Assembly (NCBI GenBank): GCA_020055645.1
Contig: CM034546.1
Location: forward strand, 68,262,001-68,326,000
From: Tomocerus qinae
Taxonomy: Eukaryota; Arthropoda; Collembola; Entomobryomorpha; Tomoceridae
Direction: 5' to 3'
DNA length: 64,000 bases
Shown here in pieces: positions 44,760 through 56,471 of this stretch (its first letter is position 1; each line of letters begins with the position of its first letter). The translations under genes and the position numbers were made by a program. The notes under the pieces are model-generated. The model was not told where the DNA came from and made no database searches. It saw only the letters and a list, made by a program, of their open reading frames with translations.

Positions 44760-47347
44760 TTTCCTAGAACAATAAATTTTTAACTACAAAATGGTATAAA
44801 GTTAAATTGCAATAAACGAAATTTAATGCATGCAAGATTTTTCCAGACAAATGATTGAACAGAACAGATGTGAATAAATTGGAAATGAATAGCTGTTCTA
44901 GATTATTTCCTATTGTAGACAATGTCTTTCCTAAATTCTATTCTTATACTTACGGATACTTTTTGGATATAAATGCAAAATTCAAAAAATGCAATACAAA
45001 CTAATATTCTAGTATTGCCGAGTCAAACTGTTTGTTTAGAAATGGTACTTTAGCTTATCATGTTCTTCGTCGGTGTAGCGGTTTCAACTGCTAGTTAGAG
45101 CAATAATAACTATTGTCTAGCTCCAGCCAAATTAAGTACCCTACTTTATTTAAAGTTTAATAATTCTCTGAAGTATTGAGTGAGTATAAGTGTTTACGAA
45201 AGAAATCTGTCTACAAGATTCCACTAGTATATATTATTAAGGGTAGGTTAAATTATTTCAAAGTGTTTTTTAACCTTATTTTATAGCACAGTATATGTAT
45301 AGAAGAAGTGGGCACCAGAAATCCTTCAAGCACGGGTTCGTTTAAGTACACATAGGTGTATAATAATTCTTCACAATTCAAATCAAGGTTAAACAGGTAA
45401 ATACTTAAATACTGGCTACCTTACAGATTTGAAGTAGAATTAGAGCCTGGAAATGCAAAACTCCACTGGCCTGCTTTTGCTGTCTACAGGATTATTGCTA
45501 TATGGATATGATTCAGACAACCACAACATTAATATAAATTCCTTATGTGGCCGTCAACGTAATTTATGTTGTATTTAACAACCATGACGTGTTTTCTCAT
45601 GTTGTTTCCCATCTGTGTTAATAATGAAATACTTTTAGTAACTTTCTTCGGCTTACATTTCTTATTCATTGGGAGACGAATATGGGAAACTCAGTTCTAG
45701 CAAACTCTACTTCATGACATCATCAATGTTTGGAGTATTTTAATTAAGGTTTAAATAAGTATCGTTAGCCATGCAATGGTTGCAAAACATTTCACTTCCA
45801 TAACATCCATGATGTTTGGTGTCTGTGCCGGACATTAATAACACATCCTCCTTGGGGAATAGAAAATATTTGTTAAATTATGTACACATATTTTCAACGA
45901 GCTAATGTCAACAGTTTTATTGCCTTCGTCCAATACGATCATAAAGGACTTTTCAAACATATTTAGATTCTCCAAAATGCGGAGTTGTCAATGTCCTACT
46001 TTTGTACTCTACCTAACTTTCTGTATATACTAGTTTGTGCCCATTTACAATTTTCACTAGGGGAAGAAAACGTCACACTAATTTACTTTTAAAATAACAC
46101 ATTCCCACCAATTTATTTGTTCATCATCAAGCCCCTTCGTATGTAAAAGGCTTTTTCACAAGCGTATGTTACATAATTATCTGTTCAGGGAAGAAAAAAG
46201 TAGGTAAAAAAGTTACCCCTTTTTTACAGAAAAGGTAAAAAGTACTACTTTTTCTAAAAAAGCAATCCTTTTTAACTTTTTTACCTTATTTATATGTTAA
46301 CTGGAAGTAAATGGGGCACGCTGCTACACCAATAAAGGTAAAAAGGCAAAAAAGGACTGCTTTTTAAAAATCTTACTTCTACCTTTTTTATAAAAAAAGG
46401 TAAAAAAGGTCCTTATATGTTCCCTGGTATCGTTCAAGCAGCCTTAATTCTATAAATATATACTATAATCACAATAAAAATTTGTCCATTTTGTATCTAT
46501 AAAAGCCTGAATGAGTTGATGTCTGATGAATCCATTTTTTCATAATATATCACACCAATTTGTAAATTACAAAAAAAATCTTTAACCTGTTCTGGGTTCA
46601 CATTATTGTTTGAAATTAATGGAAGTACTGAGGGCCTAGTAGTACATCACAATTATAGAGTTCCTATCGTATACATCGACAAGTTAAAGAATGTTTGTCG
46701 GAGTTAAATGTTAAAAATGTAGAAGTGGAAACTACTCTCAGAGTACATCACATCGTTATATAAAACCATTTTTGTAAACTCCAAATTTCCGAAGTTATTG
46801 TTAATTTTGGAAAATGGTGTTTTTATAGTTTTAAATTGTTAGCATTAACATTGTTTAATTTTCGAAATAAGCTAATGTTACCTCATATTGGACTTCCTTG
46901 TTTTGCAAAATATGCATACTCGATATTAAACTAATAAACTAATAATATTTTAATGTAAACACAAAAACAAATAACGAAATATACCAACTATTTTATTACA
47001 ATTTCAATCTACAAAACTGCTTTAAATTACAAAGTGAACAATTACACATCTTCACTTCAACAGGTAGATTGAACAGCATATTTTATTTGAATTCTAATTC
47101 TAAAAAATTTTATATGTAGTAATAATACCAAAATTTAGGTGTACCGAAATTGATTTCAATATTTAGAGTAAAACTGCAAGTTAAGTAAATTGTCTTTAAA
47201 GGGGAAATTGAACAATATTTTCCTATTTAATTCTAAACACATTGTATGAAAAGATATATTATAAAATTGAATTAATTAGGTAACAGATACCAAAACTAAA
47301 ACAATGACGAATATTAACTAACTAACTTAAAAGTATCTGGTATCAGA
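44760..47347. other. receptor upstream and CNOT2 downstream spacer
   Basis: 44760-45350 is paralogous to 25338-25886. 45350-45930 resembles the receptor upstream regions at 22080-23005 and 34080-35030. 46655-47347 is paralogous to 28938-28985 plus 30583-31299. A possible small element lies at 46186-46426. No gene supported. Confidence 0.55.
46186..46426. mobile_element. candidate hAT-type MITE, 241 bp
   Basis: Ends CAGGGAA and TTCCCTG. The interior is built of GGTAAAAAAG/CTTTTTTACC words in both orientations. Flanks TATCTGTT and GTATCGTT are only loosely alike, so the target duplication is uncertain. Confidence 0.45.
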
Positions 47348-49985
47348 CTATTTGGTTTTAGATGAGCCGGATGAGCGACATTGAAAATCAACAGGACGCC
47401 CTTCGAGCTTATCATACTCAATGAACAGTTCCTTAGCCATTTTTGTCCAACTGATTGGGTTGAAGAAATAATAAGTTCCAGTTTCAAATTTGCTATTCTT
47501 TTCAACAACTTGTACTTCTGGGATTCGTGTAATCCAGATCTTCTCCTCTTTGTGGTATCTCCAATCACGTTTATATAATTCCGTAGCTGCCAAAATTTGA
47601 AGACTGTCGCCACAGAAATTATAAAACATATAAAATAACAAATCCTCCCCATAACGAGCAAACCTAACTGGTGCCAGCTTTTCCCTGTAAAAATAGGTAA
47701 AAATGGAATTAAAATAGCATAATTTAAGGTTTTGTGACAAGTATTCAAATAATTTATATCGTACGTAATGCAATAAAAGCTATATGACAAACGAATAGAT
47801 TTTGTAATGAATTTATAAATGTAACCAAGAAAAGAATAACTGAGTACCGAATAGAGCTTTTAACAAAGTCCGGATGTCTCAACTGTTCACCAACTTTATA
47901 CTCATGGGGAACTGCAAATTCCATATCTTCAGCTGGAACTGAACTTTCGGCCCAGGGTCCTCCAAAGTTACTGTATAGTTTTTCGGGAGCATTAAGATTC
48001 AGACCCAACTCTGTGAGATCGGTTCCCAGAGCCAGGGAAACCAAATCCGGGTTCGTTTCCGCAGCCCTAAATCGTGTAAGCAGACCAACCATCCCAAATT
48101 GGTCGTTAATCATATTGTTCGGAATATTCGTCACCTTGCCTAAAATGAAGACATTAAATATTTAAAAAGGTACACATAATGATTAATTAATATTAATGAT
48201 TAGATGAAAATTGGCTACCGTCCAATGATGTAATTATTCCTGGCTTAGCGGGAGAACTATCCAGTGGCAAAGAAGAATTTCTTGGTTCCGCTGATTCAGA
48301 GGGCTGAGGGATGCCCGACGGAACTATCGACATAGTCTTAGGTCGTGCACCTGTTTCTTCATTTAACGCCAGCGCCGCTGCTCCAGGTAACGCAGGAAAT
48401 TCATCCGAAAGCATTTCAAACGGATTACTTTCCAATGAAAAATTAATACTATCCAATCCGACTGCAAATAATTAATAAATAGGATTACCAAATGAGATAT
48501 TCTCCACATCCCTTAATGAAAATGAATTAAGGGTCAGCTTTGCATTTGTGTTGTGTTCTAACTGAGTTGTGTCCTAATCCTAATTCCTTCCGAAGTACAC
48601 ATTCTATTTTTATGATGTTTACATTTGAATTTAGATTAGAATTGTAGACCGTAGACCATCTTACTACAAAAGAATTTACTATAATTTTTGATATTTTGGT
48701 TGTAACAAGTTTTAAAAAAATGAAAAAAACTTGAGTATTTTTAACTTTAACTGTTTAAGGTATTTAAAACTAAAAAATCAAAAATCCAATTTGTAGCCAG
48801 ATGGTCTGCGATTCCAAATAAATATATAAGTACCATAAAAATCAAATTTATGTGTAGTTAATCAAAGTCCCGCTTTATATGACATTCTAATCTACTATAA
48901 GAAAAAAATTGTGTTGAGTAATTAATTAAGAAAATGGTAATTGTAGCGCTACGGGGTTCTTAGCCTCTGATTGGAGCGGACTTCAATTCATACTTCATTG
49001 TTTCTTCACATTTATGAATTAAGCATAAAGTTTTCAAAGAAAGTCTACTAGAAACCACTTAACTCAATCCCCAACAAGGGGAACACATGACTGTGTGACG
49101 ACGGATTGTGTTATTGTTGGTTGTGTAGAGTGGAGAAAGAGACGCAGGTGACAGCAGAGAAAAGAACTCGGAAGCAGGAGTATTAAAAAGATAACGTCAC
49201 TAAACGTCCATGGCTCACTAACAACAACACAACCCGTCGTCTTCGTTTTATGAAGTCATGTGTTTCTCACGATGGATGGGGATTGTTGGAAGTTGTACCA
49301 TCGAATCACGGTGGGCCCCAAGAGGGGTCCCATCATAAACTTTGACCTAAATTAATCGTCTGAAATGATAAAATAGGTATTATAATACATTTTTTAGCCT
49401 TTTAGAGGAATATTTTTTAAGACTTTAGAAAAAGTAATGAATCCCGTTAGCGCTACTCTTACACGGTAACTATTTACCTTCATTTAAGCTCAAGTTCAGA
49501 CTGGTTAAAGATGGAAATTCGGACGGATCGCGAATTGGAGTGTGATAATCAGGTACACCAGCAGCATACCCCATTCCTATTGGTCGATTCATTCCAAGAA
49601 CGCGGTCCATTATGCCACCCATAGGACTGGTAAAATTTAATTCAGAATAATATAATTGATTTGTCGTTAGCAATTTAGCAATTAACAGAAATTAAAAAAT
49701 ATACAACGGTACACAAATATTTTTATAAAAAGTATTTTACCCTTTTCTAAGCAATAAATGTCGATCTTGAAGTCCAAGTTGAAAAACAGGTTGTATCATA
49801 TTCGTTGGTGGGGCATTAATGGGACCCGGATTTGGTTGCATGACAATATTAGGAGACAACGACGGATCAAGGCTCGAAGTGTATGGTCTACTAGAGGCAC
49901 CACGACTAAAATTTGGCCCCTCATTTCCCGATACATTTTCACTAGTGCCAATTCCATGGATAGAGGTTTTTATACGCTGCTGGTA
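47348..49985 (-). CDS. CNOT2: CCR4-NOT complex subunit 2 (NOT2/3/5 family), 5' end not found
   Basis: Scaffold subunit of the CCR4-NOT deadenylase complex, which shortens mRNA poly(A) tails and represses translation. Exons on minus: 49985-49741, 49626-49478, 48461-48219, 48139-47848 and 47684-47348, all GT-AG, open through all junctions for 421 residues. Family hallmarks in order: EFPSL and DEFPALPG motifs in the disordered N-terminal part, then DQFGMVGLLT.F.AAETNPDLV.LALG.DLT.LGLNLN, and the C-terminal NOT box with RFARYGEDLLFYMFYN, ELYKRDWRYHKEEKIWITR, ETGTYYFFNPISW and EYDKLEGRP. No ATG was found for the first exon seen, so at least one upstream exon is missing; about 100 residues fewer than vertebrate CNOT2. 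This is the intact member of a duplicate pair and probably the only functional one here. Confidence 0.93.
48943..49456. mobile_element. candidate DNA element in CNOT2 intron 2
   Basis: Begins GTAGCGCTACGGGGTTC and ends with the near-complement GAATCCCGTTAGCGCTAC. The interior also holds opposed phrases (GACGACGGATTGTG / CACAACCCGTCGTC). Local GC is higher than in the rest of the intron. No target duplication was found, and the other CNOT2 copy is deleted here, so there is no empty-site test. Confidence 0.4.
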
Positions 49986-51107
49986 CTGCGAATCAAGTAA
50001 TTTTAACAATGATATGATAAAATATTATGCATTTTAAAATGTTTACATTTAATAAACAGTGTATTCAAACTTAATACTTAATATTGAATTAAATATTAGG
50101 GAAAACAACTGCTGATGCAGAATTCGCATAATCACAATAATTAAAAACGAATTAAAAGTAGAGTTCCGAGGAAATGGTTAAGAATAAGGGTGGATGATAA
50201 TACATAATAATGTTCGTGTATGTTGACACCACTAAGTACATTCATCGACTCATCTCCATATTAAACCATTCTTAGATCAGGAAGTACTCTAAAATTTTCA
50301 TTAAAAAATTTAGCTTTTTCGCTTAACTTCTCCATGTCTTCACAACCCTATAGTATACGTTGAATGTCAGATGTCTGGCTTACAACGAAAAACTTTCTGA
50401 TCTGATTAAAAAGTAAATAGATACGTTACGTTGTTTTTGTTTTATAAATTGACCAGTTGCCAGTTGATAAACCGCCCCCAGTTACAGTTGACAGGTGACG
50501 GGTACTGACAACTGAAACAGAAAACGGCGAAGTATTTGATCCTATACAACATATATGACATACGGTTTCTTTGTTCTTGAACATTGAAAATTGGGCATTC
50601 AACATTGGGAGGCTATTGGCTATTTGTCATTGGTCACCTTGGCTATTATTGATTATTGATTATAAGTAATTCAATCGTGTAATGTGTTGTAACGCATCGG
50701 CTTTTTAATTACCTTTTTACGATTTCTAGCCTTGTGTCCCATGTCGTCTTGGTCCGAAATATTGACGATAACGATTAGAACGGTGATGTTAGCGATTAAC
50801 TATTTCGATGTTCGCTGTTCGCCGGTTAGAAACTAGGAGCTATTGATGAACAGCTGAGATTGAGATGATTACTAAATTTGGAAACCTATTTTAATCTCAA
50901 AACTAGTTGAAAATATGAAACACGACGACAATGACATAGGACATAGGACATAGGAAAGAAGAAATCCAATATCAAATCATGAATCAAATGTCAAATCACA
51001 CTTTCCCAATCACACTGGATTTGAATTTCCCGGCCTATTGCATCTACATATCTAATAAAGACTAAAAATTCAACAAACAACTAACAGCTAACAGTTATAG
51101 TTATAAT
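49986..51107. other. upstream of CNOT2 exons
   Basis: Probably holds the missing 5' exon or promoter of CNOT2, but none could be picked. A short GACATAGGACATAGGACATAGG triplication (about 50933-50955) and a CAGTTG/CAACTG-rich stretch (50448-50520) are the only visible structure. Confidence 0.4.
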
Positions 51108-51339
51108 ATATATCGTCCTTTAAGGATGCAAAAGACCTTAATCCACTTTTCGTTTGGCAGTGAAAATAGCCTCCCTCCATTTTTTGTTTGGAAATGAAAA
51201 TGACCTCAATCCATTGTATATACGTTGGATTAAGGTCTTTTCCACTGCCATTATCCAAACGAAAAATGGAAGGGAGGCTCTTTCCACTGCCAAACGAAAA
51301 GTGGATTGAGGTCTTTTGCATCCTTAAGGGACGATATAT
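51108..51339. mobile_element. foldback MITE, 232 bp
   Basis: Almost entirely an inverted repeat: ATATATCGTCCTTTAAGGATG at the left is matched by its complement at the right end, and GCAAAAGACC, CCACTTTTCGTTTGGCAGTG and GCCTCCCTCCATTTTT each recur inverted. The centre is near 51222. The frames of 64-96 codons on both strands come from this symmetry. Confidence 0.8.
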
Positions 51340-51369
51340 CGTATTATGCTTAATATTACAAAGTATTAT

Positions 51370-51590
51370 GGTGACCAAATAACTTTGGACAATAATATTG
51401 AAAAATAATTATTATTATTCAATCTCATTGTTCTAAGTTATTTGGTCACCATAGTAACAAACCATTTTATCATGGCTGTAAAAAGTAACAAACCATTTAC
51501 TAATCATGACCGCGACAATGTAGCAAACCATTGTATCAGGAGTTAGGTTTGTTACATGTCGCAGTCATGATAAAATGGTTTGTTACTTAT
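51370..51590. mobile_element. nested foldback sequences
   Basis: A hairpin 51370-51453 (GGTGACCAAATAACTT with AAGTTATTTGGTCACC) is followed by a second inverted pair, GTAACAAACCATTTTATCATG near 51455 and its complement near 51567-51588. GTAACAAACCAT and AGCAAACCAT words recur. Probably two adjacent or nested small DNA elements. Confidence 0.6.
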
Positions 51591-52600
51591 AGCAGCCATC
51601 GATAACTTGGCTTGTTACATTGTATTGTAATGTTAAGCATACGATAATATTATAATTCCTTTGTCCCTCGAAGAATTATTAGCTTAAAGAGATTTACCAA
51701 AAAGATGACAAACCCCTCTACTGTGCGCCTAATAATTCTCTTTACAGTTTTTCGATATCCGTAGAAACTAGCATACCCTTCATACATCCTGCCCAGAAAC
51801 AATTGATAATTTGCGACAAACAATTTATATATTTCAAATTCCAACAATTATGATTTAGCGGAAGTGAGCCAAATGCAGTGCCTGAAACAGAAATGATAGC
51901 AGAGGACAAACTAATAATAAACGTAATAGTAAATAATAAACGTAACTAATAATAATCATGCACAAGCCAATGTTTTCGAATTCGCCCGTTACACCCCGAC
52001 GACCAAAAATGAGGCTATGTCGGTTCACTTAACTAAATAATTAAAATATTATTACATTAATTGCCTTTTTGAGACTCGTTGGTTTAACTATAAAGGATCA
52101 AAAACAAAATAATTTATACTTAATAGTTTTACGTTTCTTGTTTTAAATTATCGTATATTACCTTCTTAGAATGATAACTCATTAGATGGTTTGTCCTATA
52201 TTGTTTACTACGCTTTATTAATTAAGAAGAGACGTTTCGGTCAGAAACATGAGTTTGAAAGTGCCGCTAGTAGCTTATTTTGAAGGATGGATCGAGAGCT
52301 TAACTAATACCTCTATAGTTATGGTCAGACAGAAATAAACCCCTGGAAGTGCTTATATAGTTAACCAATGACTCATCACATTCAAGAGAGTATCTTGGTC
52401 TACAGTCTACACAACTCCAACATGCATACATGAAGTAATTTTTTACTACGGGTTCATAAGGACACTAAACACTTTAATAGCAATTGAAATAATTAATTTT
52501 AATTACAGAATCTTCATAGTATTATTTTAATAAAGTGATCTTAATTTTCGATTATCAGAAATATTAAAAGAAATTACCATTTGAGAGTAAATATTTTCTT
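51591..52600. other. intergenic, AT-rich
   Basis: No gene or repeat recognised. The 65-codon minus frame at 51650-51847 has no supporting evidence. Confidence 0.45.
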
Positions 52601-53678
52601 TTATTTTATGGCTTCTGAGTAGCTTGGAGGAAAATCTTCATTGCCTAAAATATAATTGAATAACTTCAATGATTGACCATGTCTATAATGTTTTATAATA
52701 GAATAACTTTTTAAAATAAAGAAACTCGTCGACCTTCTGGGATCTGCAAATGACAGTTAGCCGAATGCACTCCAAGATTGTAACTTATAACTGATATTGG
52801 TTGCTGTACTTGCACTTGGTGAGCTTGATTATTTCCATGCACTTCGACAATTGGAATATTAGAGGAAGAGTGAGATTTTTGATTTTGATGGTCAGTTGCT
52901 TTACTCAATTCAGATTTCTGTGCTTCCTGTCGTTTTCTTTTTTCGTCTAGAAATAATCAGATTATTAAAATTTTGGCTTTTCAATCTACATCAAACTGTT
53001 AAGCTGATTAAAATCTTTACTCTACATATAAGCGTAAAGTGGGATATGTGCTTGGAGTTCTGTCGGTATTCTTGTGTATAGGTTTATGTATGTCCTTATC
53101 GTTTTGTAATGACAGACTACCAGTTCTGATTTTGTTTTACATTTCAACATGCTTAGGCATCAAAAATTGGTCTACTAAATAATCACTGGTCTATGAAATT
53201 CGGGCCAATGTGCAGTCGCTAGAAATTTACTCATTTCAGCACTTCTCTAGCACACTTTATGTGCTAGGCTTCAACTAGTAATAAAATGATAATAAATAAT
53301 TGTACGATTTTTTTGTATTTGGCAAAGGTGCCACGTATAAAGTAGGGCTTGTATAATGGGCTTAACGTTAAGGAATCCGTGTTTCTTTAAATTTTGCTGG
53401 TTTCTTCAGCTAGGCGAAATAATTTGCACTGAGTAAAATTGTATTCCAAGAACAATAGTGATAGTTTCGATAGATTTCAATTTCAATGTTTCAGAAATTT
53501 AAAGCTGGGGCAAATCGTAATAGGTAGTCCCCATTGGTGGTAGATAGGAAAAATTACAGATGGTGAAAATTATTAGTAGAAATATTTGTCAAAACTTACA
53601 ATCTCTGTTATGCATCATCATTTGACAACAGCAGAATCCGCAGTTGCCAAGAACGCCAAATAGACCAAAATATTCCAT
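52601..53678 (-). CDS. small Cys-rich PPSY protein, paralog C (3 exons, 111 aa)
   Basis: Exons on minus: 53678-53600, 52946-52734, 52644-52601, phases 1 and 1, the same exon plan as the gene at 55506-56471. The N-terminus MEYFGLFGVLGNCGFCCCQ is short, hydrophobic and Cys-rich, possibly a palmitoylated or membrane-inserted segment. It is followed by a basic KRKRQ stretch and a polar linker containing PIVEVHG and VQVQQPISVIS. The C-terminus is EDFPPSYSEAIK. PPSY is a PPxY motif of the kind that binds WW domains of NEDD4-type ubiquitin ligases (known chemistry; the use here is inference). VOPP1/WBP1- or Shisa-like small membrane proteins share this layout. An upstream exon with a signal peptide could exist; none was confirmed. 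Confidence 0.6.
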
Positions 53679-55505
53679 TGATTGTCCACTACACAGAAAT
53701 AGTACCAAATATTATGATTGACCTAATATTTTCAGCTAGATGGTTTTTATGCTGATATTTTTAAAATCTGCTGATTGACTTTTAAAATTTAAATTATCAC
53801 TAGAAAAGTTTTGTACAAATCAACTAGTCAAAAAATGAATATGGAAATATGGATCTTATTGATGATCTGAGGATTGGAATGAGACTGGACTCAATATTAA
53901 AAGGGGCATGCATTACATGAATTATATATTATCATACAATGACGCATTTAATATGTAGGTCAAAACGTATATGAAAGACACATTTTGAATCAAACAATCC
54001 AAAATTAACTCGAATATAAAGAGAATAAGTAATGTATAATATAATTGTGAAATATGAAAGCCAACCTTCAGTTGTGCTTAGTTGGATGAAGGATGAAACA
54101 GGTAGAAACGTCATACGGGACGCTGTGTACGGGACGTATAATTGTATACAAATAATAATGAAGTGAATCAATATCAGAGCCGCTGTTGAAAAAATATATG
54201 GCAATGACCATGAATGTTATGTTACCCATGATTATAATGACATCAAGCTACTTGTAGTCAGTATACTACTTACATGTGAGTAATGCACAATGCATCACGA
54301 AATAAATGCCCGGAAACTTAACGCCATTCTGACGACAGTATACTATGTACGTAATGACTGTCACACTAAGCATCTTATGTGACGCAACAAAACATGCGTT
54401 CAAAGAATCGATTTCCCTGTTTTAAACAGGAGCACAATATGTTCATTACGTAACTGTATAATAATATTTTTTGTCCTACTAACGTTCGCATGCTTTAGAA
54501 AATATTTAATTACACATGGACAAAAATTAGTCAATGTTTTGTCACTGCGGTCTTCTTGTAGATAGGTAAATCTTTCCAATTTTTCATACATTTTTGCATA
54601 CAGTGGTATAGACTTTTTGAAAAAAACGGAGACGGAACTTAATTTTAAAATAGCTAGAAGCTATCGCAGGCAGGAATGATTTGAATATGACTAAATACAT
54701 GGATCATGACTTTCTATATTGCATTAATTAATATATTTTTCTGATTGCTTAGGTTCATTACGACGCAGGCTGAGTTTTTAAAAACTATGTACCCACCAGA
54801 TATCAATAAATAATTAAGGTTATTAAAAAATATTAAACCAATGCTTTGGCTGAATTTTGTAGGCTTCCATTTCGGGCTTGATTTGACTCAAACATGGGAT
54901 TTTATGACATTATGTTGCCCACTCAACATGAGACCTTAAAATAACTATTTTCAGAGACTGGTAAACTTTAAAGTCTTTACTACAAATTTGAAATCGTCGA
55001 TAATTGGCTTCTGATACAAAACTATTGATTTTTCAAACATTGGTGTGAGTTGGGTTGAAATACATATACAACATGATGAGATGACTATTAAAATGATGAA
55101 GCAGGCACACAATAATTTTAACACGCTTGGAATTTTTGGAAAGAGTGTGTCGCAAAATATGTTTCATGATTATGATACTTTTAATTCTTTATTTAATGTT
55201 ACTCAAATTTTGAAGATTGCCGGCTATAGTAAAATGAAATCAATAACAACTATTGAGATTTCGCAAATATATATTTATTTCATTTCTCTGAAACAAGTAG
55301 GTGCATGCTTATTAAAATATTTGCTTTATTTGACTTATTTTTATTTATTATTTAATTTAGTTTGCATTTAAATTAATTTTTTTTATTTTAATTATTGTGT
55401 CTGTATTTGACTAAAAAATTAATTTAATAACTTATACATTATTAGCATAATATAAGAATATGAGAATAAATATTTTGGACAACTACTATTTTTGTAATGT
55501 TTTCA
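53679..55505. other. spacer between the PPSY paralogs
   Basis: About 53930-54240 resembles 56690-56850 (upstream of the other paralog), which suggests duplicated promoter DNA. Minus-strand frames through it (for example 53932-54204) are not conserved between the copies. The + frame 55045-55371 starts with GTG, is AT-rich and has no support. Confidence 0.4.
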
Positions 55506-56471
55506 TTATTTTGTGGCTTCAAAGTAGCTTGGAGGTAGTTCTTCATCGCCTAAAATATAATAATAAGTTATAGTTCAAATGGTTTTATAATGTGTATGTG
55601 TACTAAAATCTATTTAAAAATTCTACCTTTTGGGATTTCTGCAGGACAGCTGGGAGTATAAAGATCTTGATTAAGACTTATAACTGAAAGAGGTTGTCGT
55701 AATTGTACTTGGTTTACTTGGTTAGTTCCATGCACTTCGGCAATTGGAGTATTAGATGAGTAAGTATCATTGACTCCATTATTGTACCTCTTAGCTGCTG
55801 AATGTTTGGTTGTGTTGGGTGTCGAGCTATCTATTGATATAAAAATCAAAGTAAATTATGTCCAAGTCCAACCGTTACTCCACGAACAGAACAAATGTAT
55901 AAATACCAATACCAATACAGAAAAGTAATTGACGTAAATACTAACCTATTCATATAACTGTTAAATAATTCGTGATTCTTTTATAACCTTTTTAGCATAA
56001 AAATGTCTACACTTTTTAATGTAGTTGTGGAATCAGTTTGTCTATATTATTGCAATGTTAGGCAAAGAGGTAAAATTTGGGAATAAAACATTGATCTGTC
56101 CATACTTCAATTACTTGTATTTTATCGAGGATATAGTTTGTGAATCAGGAAGCAATGATTTGAAAGAATAATTTTTGTAAAGTAATATTAAATTTCATGA
56201 ATCATTAAGGAATTATTTCAAATGCATAGGAATGTAATAGTGTATGGCTACATTGCAAAATAACAAGTAGTGTTAAAAACTATTATATGCAATGAAGAAT
56301 AAATTAGGATTTTAGTTGGAGAATAAAATTAGGTTTATACATGTTGTGAATAAATATTATGCATTTCGATAGATACTTACCCTGTAAAGTATCCATACCA
56401 AGACAACAAAGATATAAACAGCAGCCGGCACAGAATACAATGGCCTCTGCATCCGAGTCTGAGTTCGTCAT
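55506..56471 (-). CDS. small Cys-rich PPSY protein, paralog D (3 exons, 112 aa)
   Basis: Exons on minus: 56471-56381, 55830-55627, 55549-55506, phases 1 and 1 as in paralog C; last exon also 44 nt. The start MTNSDSDAEAIVFCAGCCLY leads into a Cys-rich hydrophobic core CAGCCLYLCCL. The linker keeps TPIAEVHG, VQLRQPLSVIS and IPKG, and the C-terminus is EELPPSYFEATK. The first exon differs strongly from that of paralog C while the second and third align, so constraint is concentrated on the cytoplasmic-type tail and PPSY motif. In-frame sequence upstream of the chosen ATG is open back to an acceptor-like TTAG, so a longer N-terminus is possible. Confidence 0.6.

Noticed and set aside
53932..54204. 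Minus-strand 90-codon hydrophobic frame upstream of the PPSY gene
   Set aside because: Starts with TTG; the homologous stretch near 56700-56850 is not open in the same frame, so it is more likely promoter or 5' UTR sequence. An alternative ATG frame there closes after about 50 codons.
55045..55371. Plus-strand 108-codon frame between the PPSY genes
   Set aside because: Starts with GTG, AT-rich composition; no matching frame at the paralogous locus.
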